In this document: positions 52,280-62,107 of the stretch, piece after piece
Position numbering within the stretch: the first letter of the stretch is position 1
How the letters are laid out: each line of letters starts with the position of its first letter
Source: Mastacembelus armatus
Lineage: Eukaryota; Chordata; Actinopteri; Synbranchiformes; Mastacembelidae
DNA length: 64,000 nt
Assembly (NCBI RefSeq): GCF_900324485.2
Contig: NC_046638.1
Span: 2,139,173 to 2,203,172 of the forward strand
Direction: 5' to 3'
Notes under the pieces: generated by a model
Database searches by the model: none
What the model saw: only the letters and a program-made list of their open reading frames with translations
What the model was told of the DNA's origin: nothing
Made by a program: the position numbers and the translations under genes

Positions 52280-54536
52280 ACACCACAACTGATTTTCCTG
52301 CTTCTTTATTTAACGTTTCCTCTTCCAGTCAAAAGTTTGGACACAAGCCATTTTCCCAGATTTTATTGAAATTCAATTCCAGTGAAGAACTTAGTAACCT
52401 GCCAGAGATGAAAAAGATGTTCTGTGGGTGAAGGAATAAAGGCCTTGAAGTGCCTTGAAATGTAAACAAGTGTATATACTATATATACAGCAATGTTCAA
52501 AATATGCTGTTACAGAATCATGGAGTGGAATAACAGCTGAAAGGTGACACAAGTTGGTTGACTCCATGTCACACAGATGTGAAGCAGTTATAAAAAACTG
52601 TAGTCATACAACTAAATATTAGTTTAGTGATTCACAGGATTGCTAAATCCTAGAAACAAAAACGTTTGTACAAAATAGTTTTGAGTTTGTACAGTCAACG
52701 GTAGACGCTGCTATTTTTTGAACACACCCCTTTCAACTAATTGCCCAGTTGCACAGCCTTAAGAACGTGCATGTCATGAATGCTGGGTCTTGTTTTCTGA
52801 GAATCTACTGCACCTACTGGTAACTTGTTTGTCATGTAGCAATAAAAAATATAGTAAAAACCTGGATTATTCTGGTTAGTCACATTGTACTGCTATTATT
52901 GTGAACAATACTGTATATGTAGAATAGTTGTTCCTGTAAATGATCCCATTGTGAAAGTTCCATCAGTGCAGTAAAAATATCACTGAGGCCAAAGCAGGAT
53001 TTAGATTAGAGCTCTACACAGACTCTGGGACTGTATTTCCTAAACTTCACTGACCTGCAAAGCGACGTTCAATATAAAACCACCCAGAGGAGGAAGAAGT
53101 CCTCATGTCCTTTACTGCACAGTCAAAGTCAAACAATTGTTTTAGTGCTGGTAAAGGACTGAAGATTGAGGACACCTGAACAAACATGTGGGGTCTTTTC
53201 CCTTTTTGTCAAGATATAAAACCCTGAATTCTGTAACAGAAAGACAGAGAATTCTGTAAGACTTCTCCGCACGTCATTAAACCTGAGATGGTTCATCACA
53301 CTTGCGTTTGTTCTTGAGAATAACCTAAACAAAATTTCTACGACAAGATGCTCCTGTGTGTCTACATGCTGCTGAACTCAGTCCACATGCTGGAAACCAC
53401 AAGGTTCTGATGGAGGACTGGTTTCCAGGGGATGTTAGGGGCACAGTATACGTAGCCACAGTAGATGCAGTTTGTGTCAAGCTAAATGATTGTCCGCATC
53501 TCTATCCAGAAGAAAATGCCTGATAGCCTTATAGTGATGTCTGCAGAACACCATCGGGAAGTGATGTCAAATCTTCCAAACAGTTTGAAGAAGAAGTGAA
53601 TTACAAACTTTTATTGCCAACAATTTGCACAGAGATGTCCAGGGTGGACCCCTGCCTTTCACCCAAACAGAGCTGGGATAGGCTCCAGCAGATCCCTGGG
53701 ACCCTGGTTAGGACTAAGGGGGTCTAGATGATGGATGGTTTGCATGTTTAATGCTCAACTTGTCAAGCAGTGACTCATAGTTTCTAAACCACTTCCTGAC
53801 TACTTTTGGACTGAATGCAGCTTCCCTTCTGAATACTTTTGAAACCAATAGAGCCAGGCCTCTTCTTGGTCTTTGAGAATCCTGTAATGCCATTTGCCGT
53901 ACTCAAAGGCTGACGTTAGACCATCAGTGGGTCTGAGGGGGGAAACCTTGAGACGATGTTCTTAACCTGCTCGGAAGCTCCTTTTCTGCTTCAGGTGGTA
54001 GTGAAGCCTTTCTACCAGGGGCGTGGTGGATCGTTGGATCTGTCCAAACTCTGGCTGAAAATTTGAGTTTGGGTTCTTATCCTGACTCCAGATCAGTTTT
54101 CATCTATTGCCCCTTTTATTCTTTTCTCACTCCACTTATTGAGACTCATCCCATCTTTATTGCTCCCTTTCTTCAGTCTTGACTGTCATTGCTTCTTTGT
54201 CTCCCTCTTTCCCCTTATTGCTGTTTCTGTAATAGGTCGTTGGTATAATTTGTCTAAAACGATCTTAAAGTTGTGTCCCACTTTACCTGAACATTGGTGT
54301 CTCACTTTATCTGACATATTTAGGTAAAGAGACAGTGGCACAGAACCTTTTGTGTAAAAACACAATGTATTGTTTTATTTTTTCAGCAATTTAATAACTT
54401 TATTGAAACAGTGGGACTTTAAAATTCATTGACAGCCTTATTTCAGAAAAACCAAATGTTTCTTGTCACTGAACTTACCATGTGGTTGGCTGCTGTATAT
54501 GTGGTCCAAAGTAAATTAGTTATTTATTTTTAACAG
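52280..54536. other. Spacer between copy A and the relic exon
   Basis: The first 150 bases resemble the 3' flank of copy C (TTCTTTATTTAACGTTTCCTCTT...TTTTCCCAGATTTTATTGAAATT), so the duplicated block extends past the poly(A) signal. The rest holds a SINE 3' tail at 53639-53737 and otherwise no recognisable gene. Confidence 0.5.
53639..53737 (+). mobile_element. SINE 3' tail fragment
   Basis: Contains CCAGGGTGGACCCCTGCC, GAGCTGGGATAGGCTCCAGC and a GATGATGGATGG end, matching the 3' third of the complete SINE at 56415-56780. Confidence 0.75.
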
Positions 54537-54720
54537 CCAGACTGAAGAAAGTACATGTACGTTCTACCTCACACCTCTTTGTGCCCTATAGAGATGCCAA
54601 AATATTCTCCTCCAACAAGATGTGCAAGTACAACATGTTTCTGCACAATCGTATTAACGCCCAGCACAGAGTGAAATGTGGAAGAACTGGTTACAAGAAG
54701 AGTAGATGGTGATAGAGCCC
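54537..54720 (+). pseudogene. Relic last exon of the array family (copy D)
   Basis: After a TTTTTAACAG acceptor the sequence can be aligned with exon 4 of copies A-C (for example AAGATGTGCAAGTACAA, CTGCACAATCGTATTAACGC, CAGCACAGAGTGAAATGTG), but the GRGIY region is lost and the frame is decayed. It ends in GGAAGAACTGGTTA, the same junction that ends copy B's exon 4, and then runs directly into the promoter of copy B. Exons 1-3 of this copy are not found. Confidence 0.7.
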
Positions 54721-54889
54721 ATGGACTTAGAGGAGTTTCTTTTTAGTACTCCTTCCTACTAAAGACTATACATTGTCTTACTCACCATCATTCTTTCAGG
54801 TCCATTTCTTGAGAAACACTTTATGTTTCAGGGAAACCTGGTAACGCCTCCAAGTCTGAGTTGATGTAAAGCTGCAGATCAGGAGCCAT

Positions 54890-54897
54890 TATAAATA
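54890..54897 (+). promoter_or_regulatory. TATA box of copy B
   Basis: TATAAATA in the context GGAGCCATTATAAATACTAG, identical to the context at copy C, 87 bases before the ATG. Confidence 0.6.
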
Positions 54898-55166
54898 CTA
54901 GTCCAGTTCCACTGCAGCATCAAATCCACAGCAACAAAGAAACAAGACGCCAGAACCGAAGGACAACAGCATCAAGATGGTCGACCATGATCTTGCAATA
55001 GAAGCCTTGAGCGCACTCTGCAATACCAGAATAATTCCTTCTCACCAACACAGACCTGATGTCCATGGTGGTGCAGAGAAGCTGCACAGCCACATGCTCA
55101 TCCACAAGGTCCTGGATGGTGAATCATCCTGATAACTATGGTTACTATCATTTTTAACATCTATCA

Positions 55167-55448
55167 GGAATTTTGGTGAGTTTTCGAAGTCGTTCAGGGG
55201 GGTCAGATTTGAGGTTAGGGTTAGAATCCTAACGGTTTCCAGGCCCACGTCCATCTGTCAATCATATACATTTTTGGAAAGGTCTCGCCCAGCCCCACAT
55301 CATGGTGGGGTGAGAGTGAGTGTTGACACCCCCCCTCTGCCCCCCACTTGTTCACTCCTGGCCCATTGAGTGATTATAATAGTCCCTTGCCTTCAGGTTC
55401 GGTGGGGCTGGGGCCTAATTACAATCTTACAGAGAAACTAACAACTTA
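55167..55448. other. Intron 1 insertion specific to copy B
   Basis: Flanked by sequence shared with copy C (TTTTTAACATCTATCAG on the left, ATGACATGACAGAAACTGG on the right), this 280-base block has no counterpart in copy C, where a different 437-base block occupies the same place. It contains C-runs and no ends or frame that I recognise. Confidence 0.55.
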
Positions 55449-56414
55449 ATGACATGACAGAAACTGGTTGCTTCACTTTTGTGGCACAACAAGACTCAAA
55501 GTTTCACAGAATGGGGCTTATATGGTTCAGATGTGCAGGCTGACATGAAGAAACCAGTAATTTGTTTGATAGACTGCATCTGTTCTTCTGCTCACACAGC
55601 CCTGTGTCAGGACACCTCGACCACAGTGGAGGCCAGAGAAGTGACCAATTTTACGAAACTGCTAGAAGCACAGAAAAACTTCACATCATCGACGTGAAAG
55701 AATTTTTCAACCCCGACTACGACTATGATTTCACCAATGTGAAAGACACTGAGACATTTTACAGAGGTGGAGAGAAGTATGAACGTCCATGTGGGTGGCA
55801 GCGTTTTGCAATCAAGGTGAATTAGCTTTAATTGAACTTTTCTCATCATCCAGATGCTGCAGTTACATTTGCTAAGTCCCAGTCATATTATATAACTCAG
55901 GTTTGATGTTATGATTCTTAAGACTTTTATGATTTATTCCAGGTCCTGGATCAATATGGTGAAAACACCTGGTTGGGAAACACAAACCGTAGCACCCAGT
56001 CTGTGGAAGGAGAGTGGCCTGTGTCCTACCATGGGACCTCACAGGAAGGAGCTAAAGGAATCATCGAAGGCCACTACAAGGTTCAGTCTCATTTGAATTA
56101 TTAGGACACTGATGTTAAGTGTATTGTTTTCAGATGGACTGGAATAAATAGAAAACCTGGCTTTTAAAGTGACGGTGCAGTTGTAGATTTAAAGTGAGTA
56201 AACAGAGCATGTCCTGACTGACCCCAGGCCAGTTCTAGTTTTTATGAACCACCACAAAGGAAAGTGTCAAAAACTGGAGAATTGAAAAAACAAGAAAATG
56301 TGTTTCCTCTAAAAGTTTCCTCCAGTGAGACGTGTAAAATGTAAATGATTGGGTTGGTGCTGATTAGTTAAACTCTAATTCATGTTTGTATTTAACAGCC
56401 GGGCCCAGGAGCAG

Positions 56415-56780
56415 GCAGCATGGTGGGTTAGTGGTTAGCACTGTTGCCTCACAGCAAGAAGGTTCCTGGTTTGAAACCCATCAGTGGCCTTTCTGTTTGG
56501 AGTCTGCATGTTCTCCCTGTCCTTGTGTGGGTTTTCTCCAGGTACTCTGGTTTCCTCCCACAGTCCAAAAACATGTATGTCAGGTTGATTGGTGACTCTA
56601 AATTGCCCATAGGAGTGAGTGTGAGTGTGTGAGGTTGTTTGTCTCTATGTGGCCCTGTGATGGACTGGGGACCTGTCCAGGGTGGACCCTTGCCTTTCAC
56701 CCAAAGAGAGCTGGGATAGGCTCCAGCAGGTCCCTGGGACCCTGGTTAAGGAGTAAGCGGGTATAGATGATGGATGGCCT
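56415..56780 (+). mobile_element. Full-length SINE inside exon 4 of copy B
   Basis: It starts GCAGCATGGTGGGTTAGTGG, carries the A-box-like TAGTGGTTAGC and a B-box-like GGTTTGAAACC, continues through the TTCTCC...TTCCTCCCACAGTCC body and ends GATAGATGATGGATGG. It is flanked by an 8-base duplication AGGAGCAG (56407-56414 and 56781-56788). Copy C has the uninterrupted target (CCAGGAGCAGCGTATGG), so the insertion postdates the B/C duplication or hit only B. Confidence 0.85.
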
Positions 56781-57149
56781 AGGAGCAGTATATGGTCATG
56801 GGGTTTATTCTACCCCGGACCTCTGTGAGGCCAATGGATATGCAAAATCATTCAAGTCCAAGAAGACAGGCAAGACATACGACGTGATTCTGCAGAATCG
56901 TATCAACCCTGAGCACAGAGAGAAATGTGGAAGAACTGGTTAGAAGAAGAGTAGGTGGTGGTGGTGATAGAGGTGGTAACAGAGCCCACAGAGGTATTTC
57001 TTTTTAGTATTACTTCCTGATAAATGACTGTATACGTTGTCTTACCATCATTCTTTCAGGTCCATTTCTTGAGAAACACTGTATGTTTCAGGGAAACCTG
57101 GTAACGCCTCCAAGTCTGAGTTCACGTAAAGCTGCAGATCAGGAGCCAT

Positions 57150-57157
57150 TATAAATA
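57150..57157 (+). promoter_or_regulatory. TATA box of copy C
   Basis: TATAAATA, 87 bases before the ATG at 57237, in a promoter segment almost identical to that of copy B. Upstream, TTTCTTGAGAAACAC contains a TTC-N4-GAA word of the kind bound by some STAT factors; this is only a weak hint of cytokine control. Confidence 0.6.
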
Positions 57158-57236
57158 CTAGTCCAGTTCCACTGCAGCATCAAATCCACAGCAACAAAGA
57201 AACAAGACTCCAGAACCATAAGACAACAGCATCAAG

Positions 57237-59103
57237 ATGGTCGACCATGATCTTGCAATAGAAGCCTTGAGTGCACTCTGTAATACCAGAATAATTCCTT
57301 CTCACCAACACAGACCTGATGTCCATGGCAGTGCAGAGAAGCTGCACAGCCACAGGCTTTTCCACAAGGTCCTGGATGGTGAAGCATCCTGGTAATTATG
57401 GCTACTGTCATTTTTAACATCTATCAGAAATGTAATTTAGACGACAGGCGGCTGTGTCAGCTGTGCGTCGGGTGCCTATACCTCTAGACGTTGGTGTGCA
57501 CTGTGTGTATGCAGAATGTAGACCGATTACTTTACGTTCAAGGATTTGCGACAGGTCAAAGATAGTGATGGGAGATTCAGCACTTTTGGCTCAGCTCCTG
57601 TAGAAAACCAGGTGCTGTTTTTTTTTCGCAACTTCAAGGTAACGCCCTTTTATGGTAACACGTCGTTTACGCAATAGTCTTATTGTTTAAAAATGTAAAT
57701 TTCAGTTTTAACTGATTACTCGAGTAATCGAGGAAATTTTCGGTAGAATACTCGACTCCAAAAATGATATAATTTTACATTTTTTTTGTAAAAGAACATG
57801 AATTATAATTATTCACCAAACTGTCACTGAAACATTTGCAGTATTTTAAACATTTCTCTGTTACATGACATGACAGAAACTGGTTGCTTCACTTTTGTGG
57901 CACAACAAGACTCAAAGTTTCACAGAATGGGGCTTATATGGTTCAGATGTGCAGACTGACATGAAGAAACCAGTAATTTGTTTGATATAACTGCATCTGT
58001 TCTTCTGCTCACACAGCCCTGTGTCAGGACGCATCCACCAGCATATCCTCAGTGGAGGCCAGAGAAGAGGCCACTTCCACTTGGAAGTAGAAATTGATAA
58101 AATCACAGGAAAACTTCACATCATCGACGAGGAAGAATTCTTTGACCCCATGTACCACTATGATTTCACCAATGTGAAAGACTCTCAGACATATTACAGA
58201 GGTGAAGAGAAGTATGAACGTCCATGTGGGTGGCAGCGTTTTGCAATCAAGGTGAATTAGCTTTAATTGAACTTTTCTCATCATCCAGATGCTGCAGTTA
58301 CATTTGCTAAGTCCCAGTCATATTATATAACTCAGGTTTGATGTTATGATTCTTAAGACTTTTATGATTTATTCCAGGTCCTGGATAAATATGATGAAAA
58401 CACCTGGTTGGGAAACTTATTCCGTAACACCCAGTCTGTGCCAGGAGAGTGGCCTGTGTCCTACCATGGGACCTCACAGGGAGGAGCTGAAGGAATCATC
58501 GAAGGCCACTACAAGGTTCAGTCTCATTTGAATTATTAGGACACTGATGTTAAGTGTATTGTTTTCAGATGGACTGGAATAAATAGAAAACCTGGCTTTT
58601 AAAGCGACAGTGCAGTTGTAGATTTAAAATGAGTAAACAGAGCATGTCCTGACTGACCCCAGGCCAGTTCTAGTTTTTATGAACCATCACAAAGGAAAGT
58701 GTCAAAAACTGGAGAATTGAAAAAACAAGAAAATGTGTTTCCTCTAAAAGTTTCCTCCAGTGAGACGTGTAAAATGTAAATGATTGGGTTGGTGCTGATT
58801 AGTTAAACTCTAATTCATGTTTGTATTTAACAGCCGGGCCCAGGAGCAGCGTATGGCTATGGGGTTTATTCTTCCCCACACCTCTCTGAGGCCAATGGAT
58901 ATGCCAAATCATTCAAGTCCCAGAAGACGGGCAAGATGTACAAAGTGATTCTGCAGAATCGTATCAACCCTGAGCACAGAGTGATATGTCAATACGACAA
59001 GTACTGGCTGGTTCGTGTCCCCAGAGGCGCATCAGATGAAAAAGAGGAGGAGCTGGTAGAAAGAGCCATCCGTCCTTATGGCCTCCTGCTGAAAGAGGTC
59101 TGA
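57237..59103 (+). CDS. Uncharacterised fish protein with PARP-like signature, copy C
   Basis: Exons 57237-57391, 58017-58251, 58378-58515 and 58834-59103 join in phase to 265 residues. It has the same architecture as copy A: N-terminal MVDHDLAIEALSALC, then YHYDFTNVKDSQTYYRG, CGWQRFAIKVLDKY, WPVSYHGTS (H160), YGYGVYSSP (Y188) and RPYGLLLKEV at the very end. Compared with copy A, the Arg of GRGIY is Tyr, and a CGA-to-TGA change right after KEV removes the last 17 residues (the RWGTG...NLFLP tail is still readable beyond the stop). Splice sites, TATA box and AATAAA (59245-59250) are intact, so it may be expressed. Substrate and function are unknown; ADP-ribosyltransferase-like activity is inferred only from the HGT/G.G.Y pattern. 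Confidence 0.7.
57428..57864. mobile_element. Intron 1 insertion in copy C, possible hAT-like pieces
   Basis: This 437-base block is absent from copy B. It contains ATTACTCGAGTAATCGAGG and AATACTCGA words, and AGTGATGGGAGATTCAGC, which resemble pieces of non-autonomous hAT-type elements of fish. No complete termini were found, and it may be composite. Confidence 0.4.
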
Positions 59104-59250
59104 TGGGGAAAAGGTCAAGAAAACCCCCAAATTTAACCTCTTCCTTCTCTGAGTTTTATTTTGAAAATGTGGTGGCTGATGAGGGTTTCCATGTGATCAT
59201 GGATGTGGAAAAATAATGTGTAAACATGTTTTACAGAAGAATCAAATAAA

Positions 59251-60142
59251 CACACTACAACTGATTTTCCTGCTTCTTTATTTAACGTTTCCTCTTTTTT
59301 AAATAATTTTTTTTTTACATAACCAGTGAAAACTTTCGATACAACCCATTTTTCCAGATTTTATTGAAATTTAAACATTTCCAGCTTGAAAAATTTAAAG
59401 TTCTTCCAGAGATGAAATAAAGAGCACAGAGAGAGTCTGGGTTTCCTGTTTTGTCTTTTATTTTGGTTAACTTCCTGTTTCTATTCCGTGTCGTTTTCCA
59501 GGTGCCTTGATGTTCAGTTGTCATTAGTTAGATTATGTTCACCTGTGTCTTCAGTTCTGTATATATGTCCCTGGTTTTCCTTTGTTCCCCGCCGGAACAT
59601 TACTAATGATCCTCAGTTACGTTACCCCTGCTGAATTTCTGGTTTCCTGTCTGTCTGCCTATCTGTCTGCCTGCCCGCTGAGTAGCGGCGAAATAAAGCC
59701 TGGTTGTCCAGCATTTGGGTCCTCACCTGTGTTTCCCTTCACTAGCGCCACGAGGGCGCAACAGAACCACTATGCATCTGAAAGAAAACAAAAAACATCA
59801 TTTTGGCTAAAATTTATTTGTCGCCCTCATTTGTTAGTAAGTAAAAGTAATAAATTTATCAAAGTCAAAATTATGATTCTTTTTTACTGTCACAAGCTTC
59901 TGTAGTTTAGTTCTGCAGTATCTTGTATCTTGTACGCTCTGCAGCAGGAACCAGGTGTCATCAGGACCTGCGTTCTCACGCTGTGTCCTGTTGTTCAGCA
60001 CAGCTTTGCTGAGTCCTAGTTTAGTTAAGGTGGGAACCAGCAGCATGTTTTCAAGGCAAAGTGCAGCTTATCACCAAACAAAGTGCTGTTATAAACAGGA
60101 GCTGCAGCAGGACCCAGGTGTGAACACCTGCAGGCTGCAAAC
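59251..60142. other. Spacer between the array and the astacin gene
   Basis: The first 150 bases are the 3' flank shared with copy A. A possible LTR-like fragment lies at 59440-59770 (separate entry). The remaining 370 bases hold the likely upstream region of the astacin gene, with no TATA box that I can defend. Confidence 0.45.
59440..59770 (+). mobile_element. Possible solo LTR remnant (Gypsy-like), fossil
   Basis: The TATATATGTCCCTGGTTTTCC promoter-like stretch, GAAATAAAGCC poly(A)-like signal and GGGTCCTCACCTGTGTTTCCC following it resemble the layout of LTRs of fish Gypsy-type elements. No internal region or second LTR is present. It is an old fragment, and the call rests on general appearance only. 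Confidence 0.3.
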
Positions 60143-61824
60143 ATGGCCCTGTTGAAGTTCAGTCTCCTGATCCTCCTCCTTGGCTCCGACTGCTCCTGGG
60201 CTGAAGAGCAGGTGAGGATACCTGTGATCTTCTGGGTTCAAACATTAGACATGATCAACTCAGTGTTAAATTTGCGCTTCACGTTTAGTGTCTGGAGTTC
60301 CTCCTGGTGTTGTTCTGTGCTTTGTTTAGTTTCTTCTTTGGACATGCATTTATATTTGAGTCCACGTCCCAAAGACACAAAACAAATGACGTTAAATTAG
60401 ACTTGGTGATGGCTCCGTCCCTGTCGTGTCTTTATTGTAGTATCATGTGTTTTCTGTTTGCTGCTGATGACGCTGCCTTGTCTGTTTATTTGTTGGTGTT
60501 AATTAGCTCTATTGAAGTGCAGTGATGTTGGAATATTTACCAGCCTCTGCTTTATATCACCCCAGTATATTGTATGTTCCTGTGAGGAAATGCTTAGTTT
60601 ACAGGACTGACAGCAGACGGATCGAGCTTTTACTGTGGGTTTGTACTGACGGACTCTTCTGATCTAGGATCTGTCTGTCTCTGAGCGCCTGTGGAGAGCC
60701 AACAAGGATGTCGGTAAGACGTTTCACACTCACATAAGCTCTGTTGTGTTTATTGCCTGTGGTGTTGTCCATCATGACCCCGGACACATCTGCCCTGGAG
60801 CTTCAGTTTCACACTACAGCAAACGGGGATGTTTCAGACTCTAATCAGGCTTTTGGTCTGGATCCCGTCTGTCACACAACAACAGTATCAGTCCGGGGAG
60901 AGGCCTGTGGGAGTCCTGTCTCTGGAGCAGGGAGCTCGTCTGTGTTAAATGATCCTGAGTAGTGTTGGCTGCTTTAGAGGTGATCATTCTCCATGAGCTT
61001 CCTTCTGGCGCCACCCTCAGGTCAAATGTCAGATTGTGAGATTTGACCAGTACGTTCATGTTCCCAGAGGAATAAACTTTAGAGAACAGTCAAATCCAAA
61101 GAGGCTTCAAACGGTGTAAAAATAAACTCTAACACAAACGACTTCTGTTAGATTAAATGGTTTTTCCTCCTCAAAGTTCCCAGTGATGCACAGACATGAT
61201 GTATTTCTTGCTGACTGACATTTGAATGCTCTGCTGCCACAGTGCGCACAGAGGACGAGCCCTTCGTCATGGATGACATCGCCTACGTCAACAAAAACGA
61301 CAGGAACGCTGATCAGTGCACGTCACGCGGCTGCATGTGGGGCAAAGCCAGTGACGGAAAGGTCTACGTGCCGTACGTCATCGCCTCTCATTTCTGTGAG
61401 TGTTTCAGCTTTATGTCAGAACAGGTGGTCAAATCATTTAATGCAACGTAATGAGCTGAATGAGAAACACAACAACAACAACAACCATCTAACCACCTTG
61501 TGCTTCACATCTTTCAGTCATTGTTTTAGGTTCCAGGTGCTTTTTTAAAGAATCGTTTAAAAACTAGTTTAGAGGAGGAATATAATTATATGTTATAATG
61601 ATTTAAATGTTCAGAGATTCATTTTATTAGCTGATCATTTTTCACAGCAGTTTCCTCATTGATCAAACTTCATCAGCATCATTTGTTGGTTTTACCCTGA
61701 TTTTAACATTTGTGACAATCAAATCAAGTTTCCTCTGTGACTCTTGAAGCCTCAGTAGAACCTGTTCTCTAACCAGGTTCCTGCTGCTGTTCCAAACATT
61801 AAAGCTGCACATGCTGATTAACAC

Positions 61825-61862
<38 letters not shown>

Positions 61863-62022
61863 CTGTTCGCGACTGTGCTTGTGTGTTTTCTCAGCTTCTC
61901 GTGAGCGCTCCATCATCGAGCGCGGCCTGCTGTCCTTCCACGACGTCTCCTGCATTCGCTTCATCCAGAGAACCAACCAGAGAGACTACCTGAGCATCCA
62001 GTCCAACAACGGGTGACAACCT

Positions 62023-62107
<85 letters not shown>

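Larger units (their letters stand above)
54977..56943 (+). pseudogene. Array copy B, pseudogene with exonic SINE
   Basis: Homologues of exon 1 (54977-55131), exon 2 (55600-55816), exon 3 (55943-56080) and exon 4 (56399 to about 56943, interrupted) are present. Exon 1 has lost its donor: the GT of copies A and C is AT here. Exon 2 is shorter by 18 bases relative to A and C, with locally altered residues around HLDHSGGQRSDQ, but stays open. Exon 3 is open and keeps YHGTS. Exon 4 is split after only five codons by a SINE (56415-56780), and beyond it ends early at the GGAAGAACTGGTTAG junction, lacking the RPYG region. Copy B therefore cannot make a full protein, although a shortened or chimeric transcript is possible. 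Confidence 0.8.

Noticed and set aside
56415-56500. tRNA gene
   Set aside because: A-box and B-box-like words are part of the SINE head; no cloverleaf could be folded by eye.
59582-59905. 107-residue open frame after the array
   Set aside because: It overlaps the LTR-like fragment, has no splice support and no recognisable domain.
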